A stretch of DNA of 38,420 bases from Bacteroidales bacterium (GCA_016293535.1 JAEDEB010000016.1:1-38420), one strand, 5' to 3'. Shown: positions 1 to 8,247, counted from the stretch's first letter. The notes: generated by a model not told the origin, from the letters alone. A program made the numbers and translations.

Positions 1-934
1 TATATACGGATGCCTCGCGGGCAGCCACAGGCATGTTGGAGGTGTTGCAGATGATGGTTGTACGTTCCATCAGGTGACGTCCGGTGTGCGGGTCGATGAG
101 CTCAGGGAACTCGGTGAAGATTTCCACAACCTCGTTTGCACGCTCTCCGCAGGCCGCCATCACGATCACCTGGGCGTCGCCCTGTTTTGCGATGGCGTGC
201 TGGAGCACGGTCTTGCCGCATCCGAATGGGCCGGGAATGAAGCCTGTACCACCCTCGGCGATAGGATCGAGGGTGTCGATAACGCGGACGCCTGTCTCCA
301 TAATGCGGCAAGGCCTCGGTTTCTCGCGGTATCCCTTGATGGCCAGTTTCACAGGCCATTTCTGGGTCATTGTCACATTCACATCCTCGCCGGATGCGTT
401 TGTGAGGACGGCAACTGTAGTGTCGATGTTATATTGGCCGGCTTCGACCACTGATTTGACCGTATATTCACCCTCGAAGGAGAAAGGCACCATAATCTTG
501 TGAGGCAGCCATCCTTCCTTGACTTCGCCGAGCCAGTCTGCGGCAACGACCTTGTCGCCAGGCTTTGCGATAGGAGTGAAGTCCCAGAGTTTCTCGTGGT
601 CGAGAGGGTCGGTGTATTCTCCTCTCTTGAGGAATACCCCCGTCATTGTTGTGAGGTTGTTCTGGAGTCCGTCGTAGGAGCTTGACAGAAGTCCAGGACC
701 CAGTGTGGCCTCGAGCATCTTGGACTCGAATTCCACGGCATTTCCGTTCTTGAGTCCACGGGTGCTTTCGAATACCTGCACAGCTGCGTATCTGCCATTC
801 ACCTTGATGACCTCTGCCATCAGTCTGGTGTCGCCTACGGTGATGTAGCAGATCTCATTCTGCGAGACAGGACCGTCGCATTCAACCGTGACAAGGTTGG
901 AAACGATACCCGTGACCTTTCCTGTTGATTTCAT
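1..934 (-). CDS. atpA: V/A-type ATPase catalytic subunit A (N-terminal 311 residues, cut by window edge)
   Basis: Catalytic, nucleotide-binding subunit of the rotary V/A-type ATPase, in the cytosolic head that couples ATP turnover to ion movement across the inner membrane. The reading frame starts MKSTGKVTGIV at the ATG at 934-932 and stays open to base 1, so only about the first half of a family usually near 580-590 residues is present. An N-terminal beta-barrel is followed by the bulge region of A subunits, then the P-loop GPFGCGKT at residues 235-242 and the CGERANEV segment near 262-269, which carries the catalytic glutamate. P-loop and bulge together separate it from F-type beta and from subunit B. 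It is the third gene of the operon, 21 bp after the DUF2764 gene; B, D, I and K would be expected beyond the left edge. The use of H+ or Na+ cannot be judged from this subunit. Confidence 0.95.
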   Translation of the reverse strand, partial: MKSTGKVTGIVSNLVTVECDGPVSQNEICYITVGDTRLMAEVIKVNGRYAAVQVFESTRGLKNGNAVEFESKMLEATLGPGLLSSSYDGLQNNLTTMTGVFLKRGEYTDPLDHEKLWDFTPIAKPGDKVVAADWLGEVKEGWLPHKIMVPFSFEGEYTVKSVVEAGQYNIDTTVAVLTNASGEDVNVTMTQKWPVKLAIKGYREKPRPCRIMETGVRVIDTLDPIAEGGTGFIPGPFGCGKTVLQHAIAKQGDAQVIVMAACGERANEVVEIFTEFPELIDPHTGRHLMERTTIICNTSNMPVAAREASVY

Positions 935-955
935 ATAGTTTTGATTTTACTTGTT

Positions 956-1573
956 TCAATTGAATTCCACTCCCTTGAAGGTCCCGCGGACCTCATCCAC
1001 CAGCTGCTTGAACAGCCGGCGTCCAGTCTCTTCGTCAAGCTTGTACCAGCGCTCGACGATATGAAGTTTGGTGACGAAGGCGAGGACGGTCTCGAGGTTG
1101 AAATAATCGAAGGTCGCAATGCCGTCGATCTTCTCCCAGTAAAGGTCATCCATGCCTCTCTCACGAGAGAGTATGTCTCCCGAATGGAGCACAGCATCGA
1201 GCTTTGCGCTCTCTTCGAACTCTCCGACAGCAATCTGTTCCTCATCCTCACCGCCATTGATGTCGAGGGTGTCTTGGCCCTCCGGGCGGCCGAGCTCCGA
1301 ATTGAGGTAGCGCACCTTGGCGTTGCGTACCGAGAGATCGAAGCTGAAATATTCGCGGATGAAACGGTTGCTGTGGCGGAGTGCTTCACGGTAGAATGAG
1401 GAATCCAGAGATTCCGCATCGAAGCCTTTCTCCAGAAACTCGAGAACTGAGAGATCCTTGGCAGAAAGCTGTTCCCTTATTCCGGACATTATGGCCGCAG
1501 GGCTTTCATCCCCGAGCCTGCTGTCCGGTGTCAAGACCGGAAGGCTTGCTACTATGTAGTGGTAGTTGTCCAT
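956..1573 (-). CDS. DUF2764 family protein, V-type ATPase operon
   Basis: A 205-residue acidic protein beginning MDNYHYIVASLP. It matches the DUF2764 family, which is found in V-type ATPase operons of Bacteroidota and spirochaetes. I see no signal peptide or membrane segment; the predicted content is mostly helical. Its start codon shares one base with the stop of the subunit E gene (TGATG), which suggests translational coupling. Subunit A follows 21 bp later. Archaeal-type operons carry subunits C and F between E and A, and this gene occupies that place, so a role as central-stalk or C-like subunit is an inference from position, not shown by sequence. Family assignment is from recognition of the N-terminal pattern and the neighbourhood. 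Confidence 0.85.
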   Translation of the reverse strand: MDNYHYIVASLPVLTPDSRLGDESPAAIMSGIREQLSAKDLSVLEFLEKGFDAESLDSSFYREALRHSNRFIREYFSFDLSVRNAKVRYLNSELGRPEGQDTLDINGGEDEEQIAVGEFEESAKLDAVLHSGDILSRERGMDDLYWEKIDGIATFDYFNLETVLAFVTKLHIVERWYKLDEETGRRLFKQLVDEVRGTFKGVEFN

Positions 1574-2178
1574 CAGCCGAAAAGTATCTTCTTTGTTGCA
1601 GGACGGAGGAAAGCTCCTATAAGTTCCCCGAAGGTCTCGTCAGTGAGGCTTATGAACCAGCCGCCGTCCTTTGGACCGATGGTGAATCCTCCGGAAATCT
1701 TCTTGCTGAATTCAGCCTTGATTTCTCTCTTGAGCAAGGAAGCGAGTTCTCCCGTGACAAAAGGCTCGAGTTCTGCCTTGAGGGACTCCGGAAGCACGAG
1801 CTCGAGGTCAGCCGATTCCTGGACGCTGAACTTGCCGGCAACTTCCTTTATTATCGCCTTGGTGAAATCAACATCGGAAAGAGCCTTGGCTACAGGCTCG
1901 GCAGCCATCTTTGCCACGATGAGCGATTCTATGTCCTGTTTGGTCGAGGCGATGCTCTCACGGGCGGCCATCTTCACGTCAGAAGTGACTTTAAGCTTGA
2001 TGTCTTCAGCATCCTTGCGGGCCTGAGCGATGATGGCGTCAGCCTTGGACTGGGCCTGGGCGAGAATGGAATCGGCCTGGGCCTGAGCCTTGGCGACAAT
2101 CTCTTCACCTTCGAGTTTTCCTTTGGACAGACCTTCGTTGTAGAGTTTGTCTGTCAATTCCTGCAATTTGTTCTGCAT
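1573..2178 (-). CDS. atpE: V/A-type ATPase subunit E (peripheral stalk)
   Basis: Peripheral stalk subunit E, which with subunit G/H tethers the catalytic head to the membrane sector. The N-terminal third is a long alanine-, lysine- and glutamine-rich helix with the repeated pattern AKAQAQADSILAQAQSKADA, typical of stalk coiled coils; the C-terminal part is a compact alpha/beta domain ending KKILFG. The chosen start is the ATG at 2178 (MQNKLQELTDKLYNEG). An upstream in-frame start at 2229 would add 17 residues that do not look like the family and would lie inside the transcribed leader. First gene of the operon, downstream of a strong promoter at 2266-2297; it overlaps the DUF2764 gene by one base. 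Confidence 0.9.
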   Translation of the reverse strand: MQNKLQELTDKLYNEGLSKGKLEGEEIVAKAQAQADSILAQAQSKADAIIAQARKDAEDIKLKVTSDVKMAARESIASTKQDIESLIVAKMAAEPVAKALSDVDFTKAIIKEVAGKFSVQESADLELVLPESLKAELEPFVTGELASLLKREIKAEFSKKISGGFTIGPKDGGWFISLTDETFGELIGAFLRPATKKILFG

Positions 2179-2231
2179 ATAAGATTTATGGTTTTGATTA
2201 ATTATTGTTCCGTTTGGCGTGTCAATCAAAC

Positions 2232-2251
2232 TGCGTCAGGTATGTGACGCA
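2232..2251 (-). promoter_or_regulatory. Perfect 7-bp inverted repeat in the V-ATPase operon leader
   Basis: TGCGTCA (2232-2238), a six-base loop, then TGACGCA (2245-2251). It lies roughly 10-30 bases after the predicted transcription start and 54 bases before the subunit E start codon. It could be an RNA hairpin or a dimeric protein operator; the sequence does not decide. No U-tract follows, so it is not an intrinsic terminator. Confidence 0.5.
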
Positions 2252-2265
2252 TAAAATGCGGTGCC

Positions 2266-2297
2266 CAAAGGTACAAAAACCGGGCCCCCGAAACAAA
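2266..2297 (-). promoter_or_regulatory. Promoter of the V-type ATPase operon
   Basis: Read on the minus strand: TTTG at 2297-2294, a 20-base spacer, then TACCTTTG at 2273-2266. This matches the Bacteroidota housekeeping consensus TTTG-N19/21-TAnnTTTG. The spacer contains an unusual GC block (CGGGGGCCCGG). The leader to the subunit E ATG would be about 80 nt. Confidence 0.75.
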
Positions 2298-2371
2298 TAA
2301 AATTTGGCAGGTGCACACTTTTGGCAATTTCGTAAAACCTTGATGTCAGAAACTAATATGGGACAGACTTT

Positions 2372-3301
2372 TCAGAAGCAGGTCCTGAGTATTTCGGCAA
2401 CATTGGCGGCCTTGCCCATGCTGTAGAAATGAACGGCAGGAACGCCGTGGTCGAGGAGGTCTTCGCACTGTTTCCTGCACCATTCCGTCCCCGTCCTGTA
2501 AGCGGCTTCCCTGTCCGCTCCCGCCTCTTCCATCGCGGTGGAAAGTTCCAGAGGGATGTCAATTGAGAAAGCCTCCGGGAGAATGTGGACCTGACGTGCG
2601 GTGGAGAGGGGCTTCAGACCCGGAATTATTGGAACATCTATGCCCGCTTTCCTGCACCTGTCCACGAAATCGTAGTAGACCTTGTTGTCGAAGAACATCT
2701 GGGTGATGACATAGTCCGCCCCTGCATCCACCTTTCTCTTGAGGTTAAGTATGTCAGTCTCTATGTTCGGGGCTTCGAAATGTTTCTCCGGATAGCCTCC
2801 GACCCCTATGCTGAAATGCCGCCCGGTCTCCTCCCTGCGGTAGTTTCTTATGCCGGAAACGAGTTCGTCTGCATAGCGGTAGCCGCCGGGAGTCGGGCTG
2901 AACCTCTTCTCGGATGCAAGACAGTCGCCCCTGAGCGCAAGTACGTTCTCTATGCCCATGTAGTACAGATTGTCAAGTTCCCTCTCAATGTCTCCAACCG
3001 TTGCGCCCGCGCAAATTATGTGCGGGACGGCCTCGACCTTGAAATGGGACATTATCAGTCCTGCGACAGTCACTGCGCTTATGCGGTTCTGGACAGTTTT
3101 CCGGCTGAACGAACCGTCCGGATTGGGTACATATTCATATTCGTCGCGGTGGCAGGTGACGTTGATGTATTTCGGGCTGAACTCCATGAAGGGTTCGATG
3201 TTGGAGATGAGTTCCTCCCTGCTCATTCCCTTGAGCGGAGGGACTATTTCAATGGATGGGAAGGGTTTTCGGCTTTCCCTGAGTATGTCGGCAATCTTCA
3301 T
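2372..3301 (-). CDS. metF: 5,10-methylenetetrahydrofolate reductase
   Basis: Reduces 5,10-methylene-THF to 5-methyl-THF, the methyl donor used by the MetH encoded just upstream. The 309-residue protein has the usual single-domain TIM-barrel length of bacterial MetF. Recognisable blocks are SIEIVPP with the conserved Glu at residue 18, the VTCHRDEYEYVP region, HIICAG, the ALRGD motif of the FAD site, GVGGYPEKH, and the TQMFFDN block near the middle. The start ATG at 3301 gives MKIADILRE, a normal N-terminus. The gene follows metH after 29 bp on the same strand with no terminator visible between them, so the two are probably cotranscribed. No clear terminator was seen downstream before the V-ATPase promoter. 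Confidence 0.96.
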   Translation of the reverse strand: MKIADILRESRKPFPSIEIVPPLKGMSREELISNIEPFMEFSPKYINVTCHRDEYEYVPNPDGSFSRKTVQNRISAVTVAGLIMSHFKVEAVPHIICAGATVGDIERELDNLYYMGIENVLALRGDCLASEKRFSPTPGGYRYADELVSGIRNYRREETGRHFSIGVGGYPEKHFEAPNIETDILNLKRKVDAGADYVITQMFFDNKVYYDFVDRCRKAGIDVPIIPGLKPLSTARQVHILPEAFSIDIPLELSTAMEEAGADREAAYRTGTEWCRKQCEDLLDHGVPAVHFYSMGKAANVAEILRTCF

Positions 3302-3330
3302 AATTCAAGTATGTCATTCTCTCAGTTTCA

Positions 3331-6300
3331 CTACAGATATCTGGCTTCGCGGTGTGCTACCACGAAACCGCACACGCTCGCCTCTGGTATCATTGCAAGG
3401 GATTCGGTAAGGCTGATTCCCAGTTTCTGCGAATCAGGTATGCGGGAAAGTATTTCGATTTTCAGCCTGTGGTCCGGACAGGATGGGTAACCAACCCCCG
3501 GACGTATGAGCCTGTAGCCCTCGGGAACTCTGAGCCTTCTTCCTATCCATTCCGAAGCAGCCTCTGCAAGGCAGAGCCTGAGGACCTTTTCCGTCATACC
3601 GTTTCCGCGACAGGCTTCGCAGGGACAACTGTCCGGGTGTTCTCCGTGGACTGAGGCGGCAAACATTCCGAGCGGTTTCCCGAGTTCGCATCCGAAATGG
3701 AGGCCCAGCCTTATGCTGCAGTGCATATTCTTCAGGGTTTCTTCTGCATTGCGAAGGATTTCCTGAACCTCAGGCTTGTTCCTGTCGCTTTTTCTGATGC
3801 GCCAGATGAGAAGGAACATATCCCAGTCAAGCAGCGGAATCAGTTCCTCGAGCGCTACTTCCCGGACTGTAATCTCCTGGGAAACAAGTGCTTCGAGGGG
3901 CGCAAACCCATCTTCCGGCAGATATGCGAACAAGGCGGAGTCCCCCTTTTCCGTGACGCTTTCACGGTCTTTGGAACCTCCTTTGGCGTTCAGCTTTTCC
4001 TTCGCTGCAATTTCTTCCTGCAGGGCGTGTTCCCTCGCCTCGAAGGCCTCCCTGTCGAGTACGCATTTCTTGGCCATCACTGCCGTGGACGAAGCGTCCG
4101 CACCGTGGAAGACGTGGGAATAGAGCGGAGCGAGCTTTAGTGCAGTATGCCTTGCCGAAGTCGTCGCTCCTCCGACGAAGAGCGGTATGTCCATACCCCT
4201 TGCCGCCATTTCCCTGCACAGGTCTTCCATCTGTGCCAGCGACGGGGTGATGAGTCCGCTTACGCCTATGATGGAAGCATTCTCCCGTATCGCAGTCTCA
4301 ATGATTGTTTCCCTGTCCACCATCACGCCGAGATTCACAACCCTGAACCCGTTGCAGCTCAGTACAGTACAGGTGATGTCCTTACCAATGTCGTGGACAT
4401 CTCCCTTGACTGTCGCCATCACAGCAACAGGCCTTGTGTCGTTCGAGCCGTCTCCGGATTCCGCTTCCATATATGGTCGCAGAAGATCCACAGCCTCTTT
4501 CATTATCCTGGCGGATTTGACTACCTGCGGGAGGAACATCTTACCCTCGCCGAACCAGTTCCCGACAGTTTCCATGCCCTCCATGAGAGGCCCCTGGATA
4601 ACGGCCTGGGCGGAGCCGAGACTGGAGAGAGCTTCTTCAATCCGTTGTGCCAGACCTTCGGAACTGCCCTTTATAAGCAGCTGGACAAGGTCGGGACCTT
4701 TGACTTCTTTTGCCTCCTCTACCTTTTCCTTTCCATTTCCGGAGGAAGAGGATATGTTCGAGGCCATTTCAAGAAGCCTGTCCGTGGCCCCGCCATCGCT
4801 GTCGAGAATGACGTCCTCGCAGGCCTTTCTGAGAGACGGTTCTATTTCATCGTATATCTGGAGCATCCCGGGGTTCAGGATGGCCATATCAAGCCCCGCC
4901 TGTATGGCGTGGTACAGGAATACCGAGTGCATGGCTTCGCGTACGGGATTGTTTCCCCTGAAGGCGAAGGAGAGATTGGATATTCCGCCGGAGGTGAGGG
5001 CACCGGGCAGATTTGCCTTTATCCATCTCACTGCATCTATGAATGCGGTTCCGTACTGTCTGTCTTCCTCTACGCCGGTGCCGACGGTAAGGACATTGAC
5101 GTCGAATATGATGTCGGAAGGCGCTATCCCTGCAGCGGTAAGGAGATAGTAGGAGCGACGGCATATTTCCGTCTTTCTCTCGAAACTGGTGGCCTGCCCC
5201 CTTTCGTCGAAGGCCATCACGACCATGGCGGCGCCGAAGCGCCTTATCTCCCGCGCTTTGCGGAGGAATTCATCTTCCCCTTCCTTGAGGCTTATGGAAT
5301 TGACTATGCATTTGCCCTGACAGTTCTTCAATCCGGCGAGAACGGTGTTCCAATCGGAGGAGTCTATCATCATGGCAGCCTTGGCTACGGAGGCCTCAGT
5401 GGCGGCCATACGGGTAAATTCTTCCATTGCCGCCCGGCCGTCGAGCATAGCGTCATCCATATTGATGTCTATGACGGACGCTCCGTCTTCAATCTGCCGT
5501 GCGGCGATATTCAGGGCGGCTTCGTAGTCTCCGGAGGCAATGAGTCTGGCGAACTTGCGGCTTCCGGCCACATTGGTCCGTTCTCCTATGTTGATGAAAT
5601 TGCTTTTCTTCCGGTCTATGCTTACGCATTCCAGACCGCTGACTGTCAGTCCGGAGCCATCCTTCCTAGAAAACGGCTCCCGGCCCAGGCGGGGAGCAAT
5701 GTCCCCGAGTGCCCAGCTGATTGCGGCAATGTGCTCGGGAGTTGTCCCGCAGCATCCCCCGGCTATGTCCACATAACCATCTCTCGCCATCTTTTCCATT
5801 GCGGCAGCCATCTCTTCCGGGCTCTGGCTGTATCCGCCTGATTCGTCCGGAAGGCCGGCATTGGGGTAGCAGCTGACCTTGACGGATGGATTGTCTCTGC
5901 GCACGAATTCCGATACTTCGGCAATGAGAGGCAGCAGTTCCTCGGCGCCGAGCGAACAGTTGAGCCCGAAAGCAAGGAGATTGCAGTGCTTTACCGCGTG
6001 GTAGAATGCCTCGCTGGTCTGTCCTGTCAGCGCCCGTCCGTTGCGGTCCGCACAGGAGAGGGATATCATCACGGGGAATCCTTCGGGTACATTGTAGAGC
6101 GCGGCCTTTACATTGAGCGCATCGAAGCAGGTCTCGATAAGCAGAAAGTCTACTCCGCCCTCTATCAGGGCGTTGATCTGCTCCTTGTAGGCTGCCGCGA
6201 GCGTGTCGAAGGAGATTGGACGCCAGGATGGCCGGTCTGCGTCTGTACCTATGGACAGGGATTTCGAACTCGGTCCTATGCTCCCGGCAACGAGAACCTT

Positions 6301-6582
6301 GCGGCCTGCGGAGTCAGCAGCCTTCCTGGCGATGCGGGCTCCTGCAAGGGCCATGGCTGCGGCATCGTCGGCGTGTCCCTGTTCTGCCTGCGATATCCTG
6401 TTGCTGCCGAAGGTGTTGGTTTCGATGATGTCGGCTCCTGCCGCTATATATTCACGGTGAATGGATTCGATCTCGGCAGGGGCCGTAAGGTTGAACATGT
6501 CGCTGTTCCCTGAAAGCCCGCGCCTTTGGAGCATCGTGCCCATTGCGCCGTCCAGAATGAGTATCCTGTTTTCCTTTGTCAT
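3331..6582 (-). CDS. metH: Cobalamin-dependent methionine synthase with shortened activation domain
   Basis: Transfers a methyl group from 5-methyl-THF to homocysteine through cob(I)alamin. Domains in order: homocysteine-binding barrel (about 1-300; zinc ligands Cys209 in GLNCSLG and Cys277/278 in GGCCGTTPEH); folate-binding pterin domain (about 325-600; NIGERTNVAGSRKF, then NPGMLQIYDEI); helical cap (about 625-705); B12 domain (about 715-850) with GDVHDIGK, His730 being the lower cobalt ligand, plus SGLITPS and GGATTSARH. The C-terminal activation domain spans only about residues 900-1083. It keeps RPGVGYPSCPD (1027-1037) and SLTESLAMIPEASVCGF but lacks most of its usual middle, which is replaced by a short Cys-rich piece (HPDSCPCEACRGNG, 982-995). 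Total length is 1083, against about 1,220 for the family. First gene of metH-metF. Confidence 0.96.
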   Translation of the reverse strand: MTKENRILILDGAMGTMLQRRGLSGNSDMFNLTAPAEIESIHREYIAAGADIIETNTFGSNRISQAEQGHADDAAAMALAGARIARKAADSAGRKVLVAGSIGPSSKSLSIGTDADRPSWRPISFDTLAAAYKEQINALIEGGVDFLLIETCFDALNVKAALYNVPEGFPVMISLSCADRNGRALTGQTSEAFYHAVKHCNLLAFGLNCSLGAEELLPLIAEVSEFVRRDNPSVKVSCYPNAGLPDESGGYSQSPEEMAAAMEKMARDGYVDIAGGCCGTTPEHIAAISWALGDIAPRLGREPFSRKDGSGLTVSGLECVSIDRKKSNFINIGERTNVAGSRKFARLIASGDYEAALNIAARQIEDGASVIDINMDDAMLDGRAAMEEFTRMAATEASVAKAAMMIDSSDWNTVLAGLKNCQGKCIVNSISLKEGEDEFLRKAREIRRFGAAMVVMAFDERGQATSFERKTEICRRSYYLLTAAGIAPSDIIFDVNVLTVGTGVEEDRQYGTAFIDAVRWIKANLPGALTSGGISNLSFAFRGNNPVREAMHSVFLYHAIQAGLDMAILNPGMLQIYDEIEPSLRKACEDVILDSDGGATDRLLEMASNISSSSGNGKEKVEEAKEVKGPDLVQLLIKGSSEGLAQRIEEALSSLGSAQAVIQGPLMEGMETVGNWFGEGKMFLPQVVKSARIMKEAVDLLRPYMEAESGDGSNDTRPVAVMATVKGDVHDIGKDITCTVLSCNGFRVVNLGVMVDRETIIETAIRENASIIGVSGLITPSLAQMEDLCREMAARGMDIPLFVGGATTSARHTALKLAPLYSHVFHGADASSTAVMAKKCVLDREAFEAREHALQEEIAAKEKLNAKGGSKDRESVTEKGDSALFAYLPEDGFAPLEALVSQEITVREVALEELIPLLDWDMFLLIWRIRKSDRNKPEVQEILRNAEETLKNMHCSIRLGLHFGCELGKPLGMFAASVHGEHPDSCPCEACRGNGMTEKVLRLCLAEAASEWIGRRLRVPEGYRLIRPGVGYPSCPDHRLKIEILSRIPDSQKLGISLTESLAMIPEASVCGFVVAHREARYL

Positions 6583-6635
6583 CTGCTTTGAGGATATTCC
6601 CGTTTTGCGAAGCCTGTTACGTGATAGCGGAACTG

Positions 6636-6643
6636 CAAATATA
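6636..6643 (-). promoter_or_regulatory. Promoter -7 box for metH-metF
   Basis: Read on the minus strand, TATATTTG followed by C, a full match to TAnnTTTG. No good TTTG is present 19-21 bases upstream, where the yebC terminator lies. The implied leader is about 50 nt, too short for a cobalamin or SAM riboswitch. Confidence 0.6.
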
Positions 6644-6650
6644 CAAATTC

Positions 6651-6698
6651 AAAAAAAATGAGGATGACCTTGTCCTTAACATGGACTGCCGGCCATCC
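6651..6698 (-). terminator. Intrinsic terminator after yebC
   Basis: On the minus strand, GGATGGCC (6698-6691) pairs with GGTCATCC (6669-6662) with one mismatch, and GTCC (6686-6683) pairs with GGAC (6675-6672). Two bases later comes a tract of eight T (6658-6651). It sits about 40 bp after the yebC stop and abuts the metH -7 box. Confidence 0.6.
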
Positions 6699-6710
6699 CC
6701 ATGGGATTCT

Positions 6711-6734
6711 TTCACTGGCTTTCCGCTCAGTGAA
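6711..6734 (-). repeat. 7-bp inverted repeat directly after the yebC stop
   Basis: TTCACTG (6711-6717) and CAGTGAA (6728-6734) around a 10-base loop, two bases beyond the yebC stop codon. No T-tract follows. Possibly an mRNA 3' stabilising hairpin ahead of the terminator at 6651-6698. Confidence 0.4.
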
Positions 6735-6736
6735 TT

Positions 6737-7474
6737 CTATTCCTCAGGCTTGAGGTTGGTGTAAACATTCTGTACGTCGTCGTCCTCCTCAATCTTTTCG
6801 ATGAGTTTGTTGACTTCCACCCTCTGCTCGGGAGTGAGGTCCACGAGGTCGGTGTTCGGAAGACGCGTGAATTCGCCTGACATAAGTTCGTAACCGTGGT
6901 CCTCGATGTATTTCTGAATCGAGTTGAACGAGGTGAAGTCACCATAAACGCAGATGTTCTTGTTCTCGTCCTCATCCTCCTCCTCGAAAATCTCGTCGAC
7001 ACCGTAGTCGATCATGTCGAGTTCGAGTTCGTCGAGGTCATATTCGCCTTCGATCTTGAATCTGAACATACTCTTGCGGTCGAACAGATACTCGACGCTG
7101 CCGGCGGTACCGAGGGAACCTCCGAACTTGGTGAAGTAGGAACGTACGTTGGCCACAGTCCTGTTGTTGTTGTCGGTCGTGGTCTCTACGAGCACCGCGA
7201 TTCCATGAGGCGCCCTACCCTCGAACACTACCTCCTTGTAATCAGCCTGGTCCTTTTCGAACGCCCTCTTTATTGCGCGCTCGATATTGTCCTTCGGCAT
7301 GTTCTCGCTGCGTGCGGTCTGAATGAGGGCGCGCAGGCGAGGGTTTCCCGTTACGTCAGGACCGCCAGCCTTGACGGCGATGGTGATTTCCTTGCCGATC
7401 TTGGTGAAAGTCTTGGCCATGTGGCCCCAACGCTTGAACTTTCTTTCCTTTCTGAATTCAAATGCTCTTCCCAT
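6737..7474 (-). CDS. yebC: YebC/PmpR (TACO1) family protein
   Basis: A 245-residue member of the YebC/TACO1 family. Members are described as DNA-binding regulators (PmpR) and, more recently, as translation factors that relieve ribosome stalling; the sequence cannot choose between these. The N-terminus MGRAFEFRKERKFKRWGHMAKTF, followed by GKEITIAVKAGGPDVTGNPRLR and a segment with NMPKDNIERAIK, is diagnostic. The central region includes GGSLGTAGSVEYLFDRK, and the highly acidic stretch (EIFEEEDEDENK) is typical of Bacteroidota members. Its ATG lies one base past the stop of the TPR gene on the same strand, so it is almost certainly cotranscribed from the promoter at 8216-8247. A hairpin and a terminator-like structure follow. 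Confidence 0.95.
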   Translation of the reverse strand: MGRAFEFRKERKFKRWGHMAKTFTKIGKEITIAVKAGGPDVTGNPRLRALIQTARSENMPKDNIERAIKRAFEKDQADYKEVVFEGRAPHGIAVLVETTTDNNNRTVANVRSYFTKFGGSLGTAGSVEYLFDRKSMFRFKIEGEYDLDELELDMIDYGVDEIFEEEDEDENKNICVYGDFTSFNSIQKYIEDHGYELMSGEFTRLPNTDLVDLTPEQRVEVNKLIEKIEEDDDVQNVYTNLKPEE

Positions 7475-7475
7475 A

Positions 7476-8144
7476 TCACTTGTTTCCTATTCTGGTGATG
7501 TACTTCTCGATGTCCATTGCCTCTGCGGACATAGGATACTCTTCCTTGATGGTATTGTAGCAGTCGAGCGCAACATCGTTCTTTCCGAGTTCCTCGGCTA
7601 CGACACCGGCCTTCAGAAGATAGGCGGCGGAGTAGAGGTTGCCGCTCTTCTTTGCAGCCTTCAGGTAGCAGGAGAGGGCCTGGTCATATCTTTCCAGGGC
7701 TGAGAGAGCATCACCCTTGCAGGCAAGGGCGCGTCCTGCGAGTATCCTGTCCTTTCCGTGATACCTGTCGAGGTACTTCACTGCCTCCTCATAGTTGCCG
7801 AGCTGGAGTTCGCATACGCCGGCATACATGAACACGGCCTTTCCGGCCTTGGCTCCGTATTCCTTGGCTATCTGGGCGAAGCCGAGGATGTTGCCGTCAC
7901 CTTCGAGGGCTGTCTGGTAGTCCTGCTGCGCGAAAAGTTCCTCTGCAGGGAACATCTGGCCGAGAGCCTCGGCCTTTGCAGGCGCATATATGTACCTGGA
8001 GTAGAGAAATGCTGCGAGAGCGACTATGATTACCGCTGTAACGCAGATAATGATGACCTTTGTGTACTTCTGGAAGAAGAGGTCAGTCTTGGATACCTGC
8101 TCAACCGCTTCCTGGGCGGCGTCCTTCTTGATTTCCTTTGCCAT
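7476..8144 (-). CDS. Membrane-anchored tetratricopeptide repeat protein
   Basis: A 222-residue protein with a charged N-terminal cytoplasmic tail (about 1-26), one hydrophobic segment (about 27-53, rich in Ile, Val and Ala) and a C-terminal helical region built of TPR-like repeats (for example LGNYEEAVKYLDRY, LERYDQALSCYLKA, LGKNDVALDCYNTI). There is no cleavable signal. This layout resembles YfgM-type proteins, with the repeats outside the cytoplasm, where such proteins act as scaffolds or chaperone partners. Function here is unknown. It is the first gene of a two-gene unit with yebC, under the promoter at 8216-8247. Confidence 0.85.
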   Translation of the reverse strand: MAKEIKKDAAQEAVEQVSKTDLFFQKYTKVIIICVTAVIIVALAAFLYSRYIYAPAKAEALGQMFPAEELFAQQDYQTALEGDGNILGFAQIAKEYGAKAGKAVFMYAGVCELQLGNYEEAVKYLDRYHGKDRILAGRALACKGDALSALERYDQALSCYLKAAKKSGNLYSAAYLLKAGVVAEELGKNDVALDCYNTIKEEYPMSAEAMDIEKYITRIGNK

Positions 8145-8215
8145 ATCAGTTCTGTTATATTTTATCTTGTCAAGCCGTGTCCGCTCATCCGCGTAAAGGA
8201 TGGCGCATTGGCGCG

Positions 8216-8247
8216 CAAAAATAGGGATTTCTGCTCAAAATAGCAAT
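8216..8247 (-). promoter_or_regulatory. Promoter for the TPR protein-yebC unit
   Basis: Read on the minus strand: ATTG (8247-8244), a 20-base spacer and TATTTTTG (8223-8216). The -33 element matches three of four bases. The leader to the ATG at 8144 would be about 70 nt. The box lies between the dciA stop and the TPR gene. Confidence 0.6.

Noticed and set aside
2179..2229. A longer subunit E start at 2229.
   Set aside because: The added 17 residues do not look like the family and would be translated from the leader next to the hairpin; the ATG at 2178 gives the normal N-terminus.
2274..2371. An intrinsic terminator for metF.
   Set aside because: The only candidate is a GC block followed by T5 at 2275-2290, but its stem would be three or four pairs with a tiny loop, and it lies inside the V-ATPase promoter spacer.
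4147..5841. A 564-codon open frame on the plus strand inside metH.
   Set aside because: It is exactly antisense to strongly conserved MetH motifs, its translation has no family resemblance, and such frames arise from the GC-rich codon use. Similar antisense frames at 1381-2247, 8923-10338 and 13047-14165 were rejected for the same reason.
6583..6650. A cobalamin or SAM riboswitch ahead of metH.
   Set aside because: The predicted leader is only about 50 nt and contains no B12-box-like or SAM-box-like pattern.
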